A DNA stretch of 64,000 nt from Desulfobacula toluolica Tol2. Its GTDB lineage: Bacteria > Desulfobacterota > Desulfobacteria > Desulfobacterales > Desulfobacteraceae. The stretch covers positions 159,001 to 223,000 of the forward strand of contig NC_018645.1 of assembly GCF_000307105.1 (NCBI RefSeq), given 5' to 3'. A program made the translations under genes and the position numbers. This document shows, piece by piece, positions 34,757 to 44,374 of the stretch (position 1 is its first letter; every line of letters starts with the position of its first letter). The notes under the pieces were generated by a model that worked only from the letters and a program-made list of their open reading frames with translations, was not told where the DNA came from and did not search any database.

Positions 34757-35527
34757 GTGGGTGTAGACTTTAATAAAGAAGATCATGTTGCGTATATAAC
34801 ATTGAACCGACCCGATACCATGAATTCCCTTGATCCTGAATCTGTTGCAAGGCTGGCTGAGATCTGGGCGGAAGTGGTAAATGATGATGATATTCGTGTT
34901 TCAGTGCTGACAGGAGCAGGAGAAAAATCCTTTTGTACAGGTACGGACATGAAAAAAACCCCTCCACCGGAAGAATGCATGGCCTCCATATGGTTAAGAG
35001 AAGGGCAGCCAATCGTTCCCCATATGAAGATGTGGAAACCTTTAATCTGTGCCGTCAACGGTTATGCCGTGGGCGGCGGTATGGAAATGGCCTTGGCATG
35101 TGACCTGAGGATTGCCAGCAGTAATGCAAAATTTGGATTAACGGAAGTAAAAGTGGCAAGTCTTGCCGGTTTAAACGGTACTCAATGCATGCCCAGGGCA
35201 ATTCCTCAAGCCGTTGCAATGAAAATGTTGCTGACAGGCGAGATGATTGATGCAAAAGAAGCCCACAGGGTCGGACTGATCAGTGATGTTGTGGAGCCCG
35301 GCGAACTGATGGATTTTGCTAAAAAACTGGCCTTGAAAATTGCAGGCAATGCACCCTTAAGTGTAAAGGCTGCAAAACAGGCAGCAGTTATGGGCCTTGA
35401 AATGCCGCTGGAACACGGTATTGCCTTCTCACATCTGCTTTGGGGCGTGTTACGTGACACAGAAGACAGAAAAGAAGGATTTACAGCATTTGCAGAAAAA
35501 AGAGCGCCCCAATGGAAGGGCCGATAG
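34757..35527 (+). CDS. bbsH: phenylitaconyl-CoA hydratase
   Basis: This 256-aa crotonase-family enzyme uses a GTG start 9 bases after AAAGGAG. The oxyanion-hole segments are CTGTDM (about 56-61) and AVNGYAVGGGMEMALACDLRIAS (about 97-119), followed by FGLTEVKV with a likely catalytic glutamate. It adds water to the double bond of phenylitaconyl-CoA. It closes the bbsA-H set. The next 175 bp before etfB contain no gene. Confidence 0.85.
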   Translation: MGVDFNKEDHVAYITLNRPDTMNSLDPESVARLAEIWAEVVNDDDIRVSVLTGAGEKSFCTGTDMKKTPPPEECMASIWLREGQPIVPHMKMWKPLICAVNGYAVGGGMEMALACDLRIASSNAKFGLTEVKVASLAGLNGTQCMPRAIPQAVAMKMLLTGEMIDAKEAHRVGLISDVVEPGELMDFAKKLALKIAGNAPLSVKAAKQAAVMGLEMPLEHGIAFSHLLWGVLRDTEDRKEGFTAFAEKRAPQWKGR

Positions 35528-35702
35528 ATATCGATAGATAATAGAGCGGGGGGTATTTTTTACAATATTTGAGTTGATCCTTAATATAACTTTGGTAAAA
35601 AAATATCCCCGTTTTTAAATTTAGATGTAAACGGCTTGCCTGACCATAAAAAATCAAATCCAAATTGATTGGGTTGGACAAAAAGCCAGGGAGGAATAAA
35701 AA

Positions 35703-36458
35703 ATGCATATTGCGGTATTAGCAAAGGTTGTTTCGGATTATGAAGTACCGGCCATGGATTTTGAATTATCAAACAACCGGGCCCATGAAAGGTTTTCTCG
35801 AATGCTGGGGCTTTATGATGAAAATGCCATTGAAACCGGAATACAGCTCAAGGCTAAGACATCTTCATCCTTGACCATTATTTCTTATGGAACTGACGGT
35901 GATGTTCAGTTTTTAAGAAAAGGTGTGGCAATGGGTGCTGACAAATTGATACTGGTAAAAGGAACGTCAGATGACCCGTCCATTATTGCCCAGAATCTTA
36001 AGCTGGCAGTGGAAGAATTGGGCGACGTTGATCTTATTCTGGCCGGCCAGCAGTCTGCTGATATGGATCGGGGAATTGTACCTGGAATTTTGGCCCAGAT
36101 GCTGGGTGCCACTTTTATTCCCCAGGTGGGTTATATTGAAAGCAAAGATGATCTGTGGAATGTCAATCAGATTACTTCAACCGGAAAACGAGAGCTTGAG
36201 TTCAAGGGGCTTGGTGTGTTGTCTATCACAAGTATTCCGGAAAATGTGCCCAGAATACCGGCAGTTCGTGCCATATTTGCTGCAAAGAAAAAACCGGTCG
36301 TCAAACTTGACGGCGTGGATCAGGGCAAAATGGCTTTACAGGAAATCAGTGTTGAGATTCCCAAGAGTGAATCCGTTTGTGAATTTATTAATGCGGATGA
36401 TCCTAATGAAGCCGTAAAGACATTACTGACCAGATTGACCGAGGAGAGATTTATATGA
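35703..36458 (+). CDS. etfB: electron transfer flavoprotein beta subunit
   Basis: This 251-aa ETF beta subunit shows the signature DLILAGQQSADMDRGIVPGILAQMLG, which binds AMP/FAD in the family, and an N-terminal MHIAVLAKVVSDYEVP. It accepts electrons from BbsG (and perhaps other acyl-CoA dehydrogenases). A GGGAGG site precedes the ATG. Its last 4 bp overlap etfA. Confidence 0.9.
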   Translation: MHIAVLAKVVSDYEVPAMDFELSNNRAHERFSRMLGLYDENAIETGIQLKAKTSSSLTIISYGTDGDVQFLRKGVAMGADKLILVKGTSDDPSIIAQNLKLAVEELGDVDLILAGQQSADMDRGIVPGILAQMLGATFIPQVGYIESKDDLWNVNQITSTGKRELEFKGLGVLSITSIPENVPRIPAVRAIFAAKKKPVVKLDGVDQGKMALQEISVEIPKSESVCEFINADDPNEAVKTLLTRLTEERFI

Positions 36459-37342
36459 AAACGCTTATTATAGAAAATATTGATCTGAAAAAAATCGGTG
36501 AATTAGTGACCGTGAGCAAGCAGTTTTGTGATGCCCCTGACATTATTGCACTGGGTGAAGGAGATATCCCCGGATCATTCGGCAAAGCATGGCAGTCTGA
36601 TTCGGCTATTCCTGCAAATCTTGTATCAACGGTGTCAAACCTCATCAAACAGGAAAATTATGAAGTTATTCTGATGAGTGTTTCAACCCTTGGAAGCGGT
36701 CTGGCAGGGCCTTTGAGTGCTGCGCTTGCAGCTCCTGCCGTAACAGAAGTAACTGCGATTCATCCGGATATGGTTGTGGATCGGCCTTTGTATGGCGGTA
36801 AGGCCATTATAAAGCATAAGATAGAATCAACCCCGACCATATTGACTATTCGCCGCAAATATTTTGAACCGGCCCAGCTTGACGGAACAACTGCGTCTAC
36901 AGCTCTTGAAGCTGTTAAGGACAAAGTGACCCTTGTTGCTGAAAAGCATGAGCAGACAGATGGAATACCTCTGGAAGATGCAAATGTTATTGTATCCGGG
37001 GGTCGAGGGATCGGTGATCCGGAAAATTTTAACATGCTTCAAGAAATGGCAAATCAGCTCAATGGTGCTGTAGGTGCTTCCAGGGGTGCGGTTGATGAAG
37101 GGTGGGCCTCCCCAACCAGGCAGATCGGCCAGACCGGAAAAATTGTCGCGCCCAGCGTTTATTTTGCCGTGGGAATATCAGGTGCCAGCCAGCATCTTGC
37201 CGGAATAGCCAATTCCAAGTGTGTTGTTGCCATTAACAAAGATGAAGACGCCAATATATTCAACCGTGCCAGATTCGGTGTTGTGTGTGATTATAAGAAA
37301 ATCGTTCCGATATTAACCCAGGCGATTATGGAGGGTAAGTAA
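36455..37342 (+). CDS. etfA: electron transfer flavoprotein alpha subunit
   Basis: This 295-aa ETF alpha subunit has a compact N-terminal domain and the FAD-binding C-terminal half (VSGGRGIGDPENF; GASRGAVDEGW; RQIGQTGKIVAPSVYFAVGISGASQH; VVAINKDEDANIFNRARFGVVCD). This last block is diagnostic for EtfA. ATGA overlap with etfB and direct abutment with the following Fe-S oxidoreductase gene suggest one transcript for a dedicated electron path. Confidence 0.92.
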   Translation: MKTLIIENIDLKKIGELVTVSKQFCDAPDIIALGEGDIPGSFGKAWQSDSAIPANLVSTVSNLIKQENYEVILMSVSTLGSGLAGPLSAALAAPAVTEVTAIHPDMVVDRPLYGGKAIIKHKIESTPTILTIRRKYFEPAQLDGTTASTALEAVKDKVTLVAEKHEQTDGIPLEDANVIVSGGRGIGDPENFNMLQEMANQLNGAVGASRGAVDEGWASPTRQIGQTGKIVAPSVYFAVGISGASQHLAGIANSKCVVAINKDEDANIFNRARFGVVCDYKKIVPILTQAIMEGK

Positions 37343-39322
37343 ATGGCCCGCGTTCCTTACTGGAATATCAGTTACGGCGTAATCATCGATCTGCTGGCAA
37401 TTCCGGTATTTCTTATTTTTTTTTACGGCCTGTATCTGCAATGGAAACTCATCCAACAGGGCAAGTTAAGGGTTCTGCCTTCCATCAGCAAGGTGTTTCA
37501 GGGGATTGGAACCTTTCATCCCAAAGCCTTTGTTGTAAGGGGCATATTGAATCCTAAAATATACCGGAAGCCTTCTTCCGGTATTGCCCATGGGTGTGTT
37601 TTCTGGGGCATGTTTATGCTGTTTGTGGGTACCAATCTTGTTATACTCAATATTTTGTTTGGACTGCCGGTTTTCAACGGTATGTTTAACAGCATTTTTA
37701 TGGCATTCTTACTTGATCTGGCTGGACTTCTGGCTTTTTGCGGACTTGTCTTTTTTCTTGTAAGAAGACAGTTCATGCCGGATCGTCTTAAGGTTCCCGA
37801 GGAAAGAAAGGGTTTTGTTCTTATCGGTAGTCTGCTGGGATTTCTCATATTAACCGGGTTTGTCATCGAAGGTGCCAGGTTGGCATCCAGTTCGTCGGAA
37901 AGCGGTGCGTTTGTAGGAAATTTTTTTGCGTCCGCCATTATCAGTTCCTCCAGTGCCCTTCAGATACACACCATGACCTGGTGGGTCCACGGTCTTTTGG
38001 CGCTTTTTTTTGTGGCCTATATCCCGTTTTCTCCCCTTGTTCATATTATCCTTGCACCGGTGAATACCGGATTCGCAGACCCGGCTCCCGGGGTAAAAAT
38101 GGGGGTTATGGACTTTTCCGCGTTTGATGATGAAGATGCGGAAGAACTGCCTGCGCTGGGTGCTGATAAACTGGCTGATTTTACAAGGAAACGGTTCCTG
38201 GATTTTTCAAGTTGTTTGTGGTGTGGACGATGCCAGGAAGCCTGCCCGGCATACAACACGGAAAAACCTTTGTCCCCTAAAGGGGTTATCGTGACCATGG
38301 CTCAAAAACTTAAAAATACCCAAATGGATGATGCCGTTATTGATACCATATCCATGGATGCCATTTTTAATTGCACGACCTGTGCGGCCTGCATGGAAGC
38401 CTGCCCTGTCAGTATCAACCAGCCCAAGACCATCATGAGGTTCAGGCAGAACCTGGTAATGGAACAGGGACAGATTCCGGAACTCATGGGAAAAGCTATT
38501 TCCAGCCTTGAGCAAAGATCCCATCCTTTTTTCGGGACGGGTTCGGGTGCGGCGGAATGGCGTAAAGATCTTGAGGTCCCGGCCTTTGAGGCCGGCAAGA
38601 CGGAATATCTGCTTTGGATAGGCTGTTCCATCACTTATGAGCAGCGTGCGTGGCAGATCGGAAGAGCCATGGTAAATATTTTAAAGCAAGCCAATGTGTC
38701 CTTTGGAATCATTGAAGATTCCCGCTGTACCGGTGATCCTGCCAAACAGATGGGCAATGAGTTTTTGTTTGCTGAAATAGCCCAGCAGAACATAGATGAT
38801 TTTTCTTCCCTTGGCATTAAAAAAATTATCACCATGTGTCCGCATTGTTATAATAGTTTTACCCGGCATTATCCTAAACTGGGTGGTCAGTACGAGGTCA
38901 TCCCCCATGCTTCGTTTATCAAAACGCTTATTAATGAAGGCAAATTATACATTGCTAAAAACCCCAGGAGTATCACCTATCATGATCCGTGTTACCTGGG
39001 CCGGCGAAACGGTTTTTATGAAGACCCGAGGGAAGTTATTTCTTCTGTAGGGGGGGATCTTGTTGAGATGCCACGCAATAAAAATGAAAGTTTTTGCTGC
39101 GGCGGTGGTGGCGGCAATTACTGGGCAGAGGAGGAAGGAACAAGAATCAACCAGGAACGTGCCGGTGAAGCTCTTGCTACGGATGCGGATGCTATTGCGG
39201 TTGCCTGTCCTTTTTGTCTGCTGATGCTGACGGATGGAGTAAAAAAATATACGGAAGAGATCAAGGCGTTTGATATTGCAGAACTTGTTGAAAAATGTCT
39301 GCCTGAAAAATCAGAAGTGTAA
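37343..39322 (+). CDS. membrane Fe-S oxidoreductase (ETF:quinone oxidoreductase type)
   Basis: This 659-aa fusion starts with about six membrane helices resembling the NarI/cytochrome b type (about 10-245). A ferredoxin-like domain follows with CLWCGRCQEACP and CTTCAACMEACP (about 292-355). Two CCG-type domains then carry CX..GDPAKQMG and the terminal SFCCGGGGGNYW. Such HdrD/GlpC-like proteins next to etfBA carry electrons from ETF to menaquinone in strict anaerobes. It begins on the base after the etfA stop. The pairing implies that oxidation of benzylsuccinyl-CoA is linked to the membrane quinone pool. Confidence 0.85.
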   Translation: MARVPYWNISYGVIIDLLAIPVFLIFFYGLYLQWKLIQQGKLRVLPSISKVFQGIGTFHPKAFVVRGILNPKIYRKPSSGIAHGCVFWGMFMLFVGTNLVILNILFGLPVFNGMFNSIFMAFLLDLAGLLAFCGLVFFLVRRQFMPDRLKVPEERKGFVLIGSLLGFLILTGFVIEGARLASSSSESGAFVGNFFASAIISSSSALQIHTMTWWVHGLLALFFVAYIPFSPLVHIILAPVNTGFADPAPGVKMGVMDFSAFDDEDAEELPALGADKLADFTRKRFLDFSSCLWCGRCQEACPAYNTEKPLSPKGVIVTMAQKLKNTQMDDAVIDTISMDAIFNCTTCAACMEACPVSINQPKTIMRFRQNLVMEQGQIPELMGKAISSLEQRSHPFFGTGSGAAEWRKDLEVPAFEAGKTEYLLWIGCSITYEQRAWQIGRAMVNILKQANVSFGIIEDSRCTGDPAKQMGNEFLFAEIAQQNIDDFSSLGIKKIITMCPHCYNSFTRHYPKLGGQYEVIPHASFIKTLINEGKLYIAKNPRSITYHDPCYLGRRNGFYEDPREVISSVGGDLVEMPRNKNESFCCGGGGGNYWAEEEGTRINQERAGEALATDADAIAVACPFCLLMLTDGVKKYTEEIKAFDIAELVEKCLPEKSEV

Positions 39323-39356
39323 AGAATAATTAAGATTATACTATTTGGGAGGGAAG

Positions 39357-40019
39357 ATGGATAAAAAGAAAATAGGCGTGTTATTGTCAGGGTGCGGCGT
39401 GTTTGATGGGACTGAAATACATGAATCCGTATTAACATTGCTGTTTATTGACCAGGCGGGTGCCGAAGCCGTCTGCTTTGCCCCGGATATTCCCCAGGCC
39501 CATGTGATCAATCATTTGACCCAGCAGGAAGAAAAAGAAACAAGAAATGTTCTTGTAGAATCCGCCAGGATCGCAAGGGGGGAGATTCAAAACATCAATG
39601 ATGTTGACGTTGCCCAATTGGATGCTGTCATCTTACCTGGAGGATTTGGCGCAGCCAAGAACCTGAGTGAATTTGCGTTTAAAGGTCCCCAGGGAGAAGT
39701 CAATAAGGATGTTGTTGCATTGCTTGAAAAAGTAATCGAGGCAAAAAAACCACTGGGTGCGCTGTGTATTGCCCCTGCCACCGTGGGCATGGCATTAAAG
39801 GATAGATCACCGGAATTGACCATTGGTAGTGAAGAGGGGATTATCGGTGCATTAGAGTCCATCGGGGTTAAACATGCCCTGTGCAAGGTGGATGAAATTG
39901 CTGTGGATGAAAAAAATTTGATTGTCACCTCTCCTGCTTATATGATTGGACCCGGCATTGCGGATGTGGCAAAGGGAATCAAAAAGCTTGTTGAAAAAGT
40001 CATGGAAATGACACAATAG
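39357..40019 (+). CDS. elbB: ElbB-like glyoxalase/DJ-1-family protein
   Basis: This 220-aa class I glutamine-amidotransferase-fold protein has the ElbB signature: VLLSGCGVFDGTEIHES at the N-terminus, VILPGGFGAAKNLSEFAF, and the nucleophile-elbow cysteine in PLGALCIAP. E. coli ElbB is a DJ-1-family glyoxalase. Its presence here is unexplained; detoxifying reactive aldehydes is a guess. The start is ATG 39357, after GGGAGG. A TTG 12 bases earlier overlaps the ribosome site. Confidence 0.8.
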   Translation: MDKKKIGVLLSGCGVFDGTEIHESVLTLLFIDQAGAEAVCFAPDIPQAHVINHLTQQEEKETRNVLVESARIARGEIQNINDVDVAQLDAVILPGGFGAAKNLSEFAFKGPQGEVNKDVVALLEKVIEAKKPLGALCIAPATVGMALKDRSPELTIGSEEGIIGALESIGVKHALCKVDEIAVDEKNLIVTSPAYMIGPGIADVAKGIKKLVEKVMEMTQ

Positions 40020-40207
40020 GTTGAAAAAGACAGGGGGCTGACAAGGTCCATCCGATGGGAATTTTGAATTTCAATGGGAGGGTTGCTGTGTTTGATTAAA
40101 GGGGTGATTCCGAGCCGGGGTTCTCCGCCTGAATAAACAACACAATTTTATATTTTTTATAGGCAACAGCAATTTTATAAACTAATGACAAAGAAGGAAA
40201 ATAAGTA

Positions 40208-41260
40208 ATGATAAAAAGTATATTTCACCGGGCATTTTATGGTTTTATTCTCATTTCCATTGGTGTTCTATTTCTTTTTAACGGGTCTGCTCAATCTGCA
40301 GCAGCTCAAAAAGTAAAATTGAGCCTCTCAAGTAATTTGTCACCCGGTAGCTGTTTAGAACTGGCAGCCGATAAATTCAAGGAAATTGTTGAGAAAAAGA
40401 GCAACGGTAATATCACTGTTATCCGTTACCCTTCAGGTGAGTTATATGATTCTAAAAGCGAAGTCGAGGCTATCGTAAACGGCAGTGTTGACATGGCGCT
40501 TATGCATGTGGCGTATGTCGGGGCAAGGTCGCCGGCGCTTGAATTTATCAGTTCATTCGGAGTGCAGGGGTGTTGGCTTGATAATGATCATTTTTACAGA
40601 TTCCTGGATATGCCTGAAGTGCAGGAAATTGCGAATAAAGAGTTTGCAGGCAAATTAAACGCCAAACTTCTGTCTCCTATTTCCTATGGCACCGGAGTTG
40701 TTGGCACCAATAAAAAAGCGGTTCATACCATAGCCGATTTTAAAAATTTAAAAATGAGAGCAAGTGGAACGGCACAGGCCATCATGTACAAGGCACTTGG
40801 CGCAATCCCCGTCGAGTTAAGCGTAAAAGAAGTTTTTATGGCACTTCAGAGAGGGACTATTGATGGTGCCTGTTCCGGTCCCGGGCGGTTTTATTTTTCA
40901 AAGTGGTATGAGACCACCCCCTATATAGTCCATGACTACAGCATTCCCTATCTTCAATTCTGGCACACGATGAACATGAATAAATGGAAAAAGCTGACAC
41001 CTGAAAATCATAAGATTGTGGCAGATGCCGCCAGGGAAATTGCATTATGGGCTCGGGACTATGTTGTCAAGGAAACAGAACTGATATATCAGAAATTTAA
41101 AGATGGGCTTATAAAAGAGATGATTTTTTTATCCAATGAGGAAAGAACCAAGTTAAACAATGTTGTCTCTCCGGTGATGCATGATTTTACCATCAAACGA
41201 TGCGGTAAAGATATGGGTGAAAAATTATGGGGATATATGATTCAGGCCCAAAATAAATAA
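40208..41260 (+). CDS. dctP: TRAP transporter solute-binding protein (DctP family)
   Basis: This 350-aa periplasmic receptor has a signal peptide (AFYGFILISIGVLFLFNGSAQSAAA, cleavage near residue 33) and DctP-family features: KFKEIVEKKSNGNITVIRYPSGELYD, ADFKNLKMRASGTAQAIMYKALGAIPVEL and ALQRGTIDGACSG. The conserved Arg (MRASG) normally binds the carboxylate of the ligand. A fused DctQM gene follows 178 bp later. The ligand is likely an organic acid, such as a dicarboxylate, benzoate or an arylsuccinate, and cannot be fixed by eye. Confidence 0.88.
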   Translation: MIKSIFHRAFYGFILISIGVLFLFNGSAQSAAAQKVKLSLSSNLSPGSCLELAADKFKEIVEKKSNGNITVIRYPSGELYDSKSEVEAIVNGSVDMALMHVAYVGARSPALEFISSFGVQGCWLDNDHFYRFLDMPEVQEIANKEFAGKLNAKLLSPISYGTGVVGTNKKAVHTIADFKNLKMRASGTAQAIMYKALGAIPVELSVKEVFMALQRGTIDGACSGPGRFYFSKWYETTPYIVHDYSIPYLQFWHTMNMNKWKKLTPENHKIVADAAREIALWARDYVVKETELIYQKFKDGLIKEMIFLSNEERTKLNNVVSPVMHDFTIKRCGKDMGEKLWGYMIQAQNK

Positions 41261-41438
41261 TTTGATTTTGTCATGATGAAGATCTTCATCAATGAGTGGA
41301 GATCTTCATTTAACTTTGTGATATTTCTTTACAAGGCTGTTCAATCAAGTTCTTAGGATGAATCAAATTATTTTCGACAACTGTATGCAGATAAGCAAAA
41401 GGCATGGTTTTAATTGTGACACTTAAGGAATAAAATAG

Positions 41439-43325
41439 ATGCGAGTATCAAAATCAACCGCTTATTTTAATCATATAAACCTGATAGATTTTTTTTCCCT
41501 TAATTTTGGAATTGTTGCCGGCTTTGGGATGTTCGTCATCAGTGTTTTTACCACCTACGAAGTCATAATGAGAAGAATTTTTAACAACCCGACAACGTGG
41601 GTCTTTGAAGTTTCACTCTTTATCCTTATGTGGACCGTTCTGATGGGCGTTTCCTACTCATCAAGAGAAAGAAGACACATTATAGCTGATATTTTAATTT
41701 CCCGGATATCTGAGTCTTCCCGTCTAACTCTTGGAATCACAACCAATATTGTCGTTTTAATATTTGTCGTAGTTGTGGGGTATTATGGATTTCATACTTA
41801 TCTGGATGCGTATCAGCAGAAAATCACAAGCATCGGGCTGTTAAGATACCCAAAGTGGTTTTTATATCTGGTTTTTCCGTTATCCATGGGGATGCTTTTT
41901 TTACAGGTGTTTCGAAACACCTTGTGGGATATTAATTTACTGTCTTCGTTAAAAAAAGACACTGATGATGCTGGAATCGCTCCCATAAAGTTTCTTTGCG
42001 CTTTTATGGTTGCCATTGGAATCGGTATATATTTCATATATGCCCTGCCTTTTGCAGGCATTGCCATACTGATTCTTTTTCTTTTGTTTGGCGGCGTTCC
42101 CGTTGGAGTTGCTTTGGGCATAACTGGGATCATCGGTATGTTTGCCAATTTTGGAGAATTCCAAAGTTTAACAATGGTGCCCATTATTATTGAAAGAACT
42201 TTGTATAATTTTGTTCTGTTGGCTGTTCCATTGTTTATCATGGGGGGGGTGATTTTAGCCAAGTGCGGTATTGGAGAACGAATTTATGATATGGTCAGTA
42301 AGTGGAGCGGTTCACTCCCGGGTGGACTTCCAATAGCGACGATCCTTGCTTGTGCCCTGGTTTCAGCAATGATCGGAGTTAGTACTGCTGTGGCTGGTGC
42401 TATTGGGTTGATCGCCATTCCTCAGCTGCTGGCCACTGGGTATACAAAAAAACTTTCTTATGGAAGTGTTGCTGGTGGTGCACTTGGCGTTCTTATTCCT
42501 CCTAGTGCCGGGCTGATCGTTTATGGTTTTTTGACCAATACTTCGGTTGCCTCATTATTTGCCGCTGCATTTGTTCCCGCTGCCATACTGGTTGTTTTTT
42601 TTATTGTTTATGTTTTTATTGCAAGTCATTATACCGGAAATTGTCAGAGGGCCTCTTTTACCTGGGAGCAAAAAATAACTGCGACCAAAAATGCTTTTTT
42701 GGCCATATTGGCTCCTGTTATTGTTTTGGGGGGTATTTATACCGGTATATTTACCCCTACAGAGTCTGCTGCTGTTTTTGTAATATATTGTCTTGTTACA
42801 GCTATTATTTACAAACAGCTTGATTGGCAAAAGTTTATTGATATTTTAAAAGAGAGTGCAATGTTGGGATCTTCACTCATGCTGATTATGATGGGTGCAA
42901 TGATATTGACTAATTTAATTGCACATCTGAGAATCCCCCGTTTGCTTACAGAATGGATTGTTACATCAGGATTTGACAATTGGGCAGTGATTGTCTGTCT
43001 GCTTGCAATGTATATCATTCTGGGAATGTTTTTAGATGGCCTTGCCATAACAGTCCTCACTATTCCAGTGATTTATCCGTTAATGACTGTTCTTGGGCTC
43101 GATGTTATTGTATTTGGAGTCGTTTTAATGGTGTTTATCGAAATGGCATTGATCACTCCGCCGGTCGGGTTGAATCTTTTTATGGTTCAGGCAATTACAA
43201 AAGATGATCTTTGGACTATTGCAAAAGGTAATTTACCTTTTGCCGCCATGATGTTTATAGTGGCGGTGATTTTGCTTTTTTATCCAGAGATATGTCTATG
43301 GCTTCCTGAAATGCTTTCTATATAG
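41439..43325 (+). CDS. dctQM: fused TRAP transporter small and large permease (DctQM)
   Basis: This 628-aa membrane protein joins DctQ (four helices, about 1-170) and DctM (about 12 helices, about 190-628). The DctQ part shows FEVSLFILMWTVLMGVSYSSRERRHI. The DctM part shows LLFGGVPVGVALGITGIIG, LVSAMIGVSTAVAGAIGLIAIPQL, GGALGVLIPPSAGLIVYGF and ALITPPVGLNLFMVQAIT. With the upstream binding protein it forms a secondary, ion-driven importer. Separate DctQ and DctM genes are more common, but QM fusions are known. Confidence 0.88.
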   Translation: MRVSKSTAYFNHINLIDFFSLNFGIVAGFGMFVISVFTTYEVIMRRIFNNPTTWVFEVSLFILMWTVLMGVSYSSRERRHIIADILISRISESSRLTLGITTNIVVLIFVVVVGYYGFHTYLDAYQQKITSIGLLRYPKWFLYLVFPLSMGMLFLQVFRNTLWDINLLSSLKKDTDDAGIAPIKFLCAFMVAIGIGIYFIYALPFAGIAILILFLLFGGVPVGVALGITGIIGMFANFGEFQSLTMVPIIIERTLYNFVLLAVPLFIMGGVILAKCGIGERIYDMVSKWSGSLPGGLPIATILACALVSAMIGVSTAVAGAIGLIAIPQLLATGYTKKLSYGSVAGGALGVLIPPSAGLIVYGFLTNTSVASLFAAAFVPAAILVVFFIVYVFIASHYTGNCQRASFTWEQKITATKNAFLAILAPVIVLGGIYTGIFTPTESAAVFVIYCLVTAIIYKQLDWQKFIDILKESAMLGSSLMLIMMGAMILTNLIAHLRIPRLLTEWIVTSGFDNWAVIVCLLAMYIILGMFLDGLAITVLTIPVIYPLMTVLGLDVIVFGVVLMVFIEMALITPPVGLNLFMVQAITKDDLWTIAKGNLPFAAMMFIVAVILLFYPEICLWLPEMLSI

Positions 43326-43420
43326 TTTTTTATATAATGGTATCCATGTCTGTGAAAACCTGGGAAAAATCGGTCGGATTTGTAAAGATGTATTTTAGTG
43401 TAACCTAAAGGAGGTTGAAT

Positions 43421-44362
43421 TTGGACAGTTATATTATTGAATCAATTAAGAAAAAGAGCAGAATGCCGGCAAGGCTTGATCTTTTGCAGAGCGGTACGGG
43501 CCTGATTCTGGGCGTGTTCATTTGGATGCATTTACTTTTTGACAGCAGCATTATATTGGGAAAAGGGGCTTTTAATTTTGTGTCAAAAAATTTAGAGCTT
43601 GCCTTTCTTTCAGATACAGGTCAAGGATTTCCCATTGCAGTTTTTTTTGCCGTCCTGGCTATAGGTACTTTATTCATTATCCATGCCCTGCTCGGGGTCA
43701 GAAAGTTTCCCATTTCCTGGAAGCAGCATCGAATCATAAGAGACCAGATGCAGATGATGAACCATAGTGAGACAAATCTCTGGTATATACAGGTGGTGAC
43801 CGCATTTATCATGTTTTTTGCAGGGTCGGTTCACCTGTATGTAATGTTTGCAAACCCAGGTACCATTGATCCTTATCTGTCGGCAGACAGGATTGTTTCA
43901 GGTCATATGTGGCCTCTTTATCTTGTCCTGCTGGTTTGTGTTGTGCTTCACGCCAACATCGGTCTTTACAGACTGTGCATGAAATGGGGATGGTTTGCGG
44001 GAAAAGATGCCAGGAAATCAAGACTTAAATTGCAGAAATTGAGAAACAGATTGATTGTGTTTTACTTGACCATTGGTATTTTAGGATTATTGGTTTTTGT
44101 TGTGATTGGTATCAATCACAAGGACAATGTCGGGGAAAGGTATGCCGCCCATGCGACAGCTGTTGAACAGGTTCAGGAACTGGAAGAGACCCGGGAATCC
44201 GAAGGTATCCAGGCAGTGGAAGAGACTCAGGAGTTAGAAGAAAGCCAGGAGTTGGAAGAGAGCCAGGAGTTGGAAGAGAGCCCGGCAGTGGAAGAAAGCC
44301 CGGCGGTGGAAGAGAGTCAAGAGTTGGAAGAGACTCAACCTGTTGAAGAATATCATGAATAA
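43421..44362 (+). CDS. frdC: fumarate reductase / succinate dehydrogenase diheme cytochrome b, with acidic repeat tail
   Basis: This protein of about 313 aa starts at a rare TTG (43421), 6 bases after AAAGGAGG (43407-43414). An earlier TTG touches the ribosome site. Five membrane helices carry histidines in the Wolinella FrdC pattern: GVFIWMHLLFDSS, IIHALLGVRKFP, AGSVHLYVMF, SGHMWPLYLVL and CVVLHANIGLYRL. They suit two hemes b and menaquinone. After the last helix (about residue 235) an unusual tail of about 70 residues follows, made almost entirely of QELEES / PAVEES-type repeats, absent from normal FrdC. It is the first gene of frdCAB. Confidence 0.85.
   Translation: MDSYIIESIKKKSRMPARLDLLQSGTGLILGVFIWMHLLFDSSIILGKGAFNFVSKNLELAFLSDTGQGFPIAVFFAVLAIGTLFIIHALLGVRKFPISWKQHRIIRDQMQMMNHSETNLWYIQVVTAFIMFFAGSVHLYVMFANPGTIDPYLSADRIVSGHMWPLYLVLLVCVVLHANIGLYRLCMKWGWFAGKDARKSRLKLQKLRNRLIVFYLTIGILGLLVFVVIGINHKDNVGERYAAHATAVEQVQELEETRESEGIQAVEETQELEESQELEESQELEESPAVEESPAVEESQELEETQPVEEYHE
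44175..44352 (+). repeat. tandem 18-bp coding repeats in frdC
   Basis: About nine imperfect 18-bp units, for example CAGGAGTTGGAAGAGAGC, encode hexapeptides QELEES, QELEET, PAVEES and QAVEET. Two adjacent QELEES units and two PAVEES units are nearly identical, which suggests recent slippage expansion. Confidence 0.85.
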
Positions 44363-44374
44363 GGGGACACCTAA

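Noticed and set aside
44175-44352. Short regular repeats as a CRISPR array
   Set aside because: The units are contiguous, without spacers, in frame within frdC and encode regular hexapeptides.
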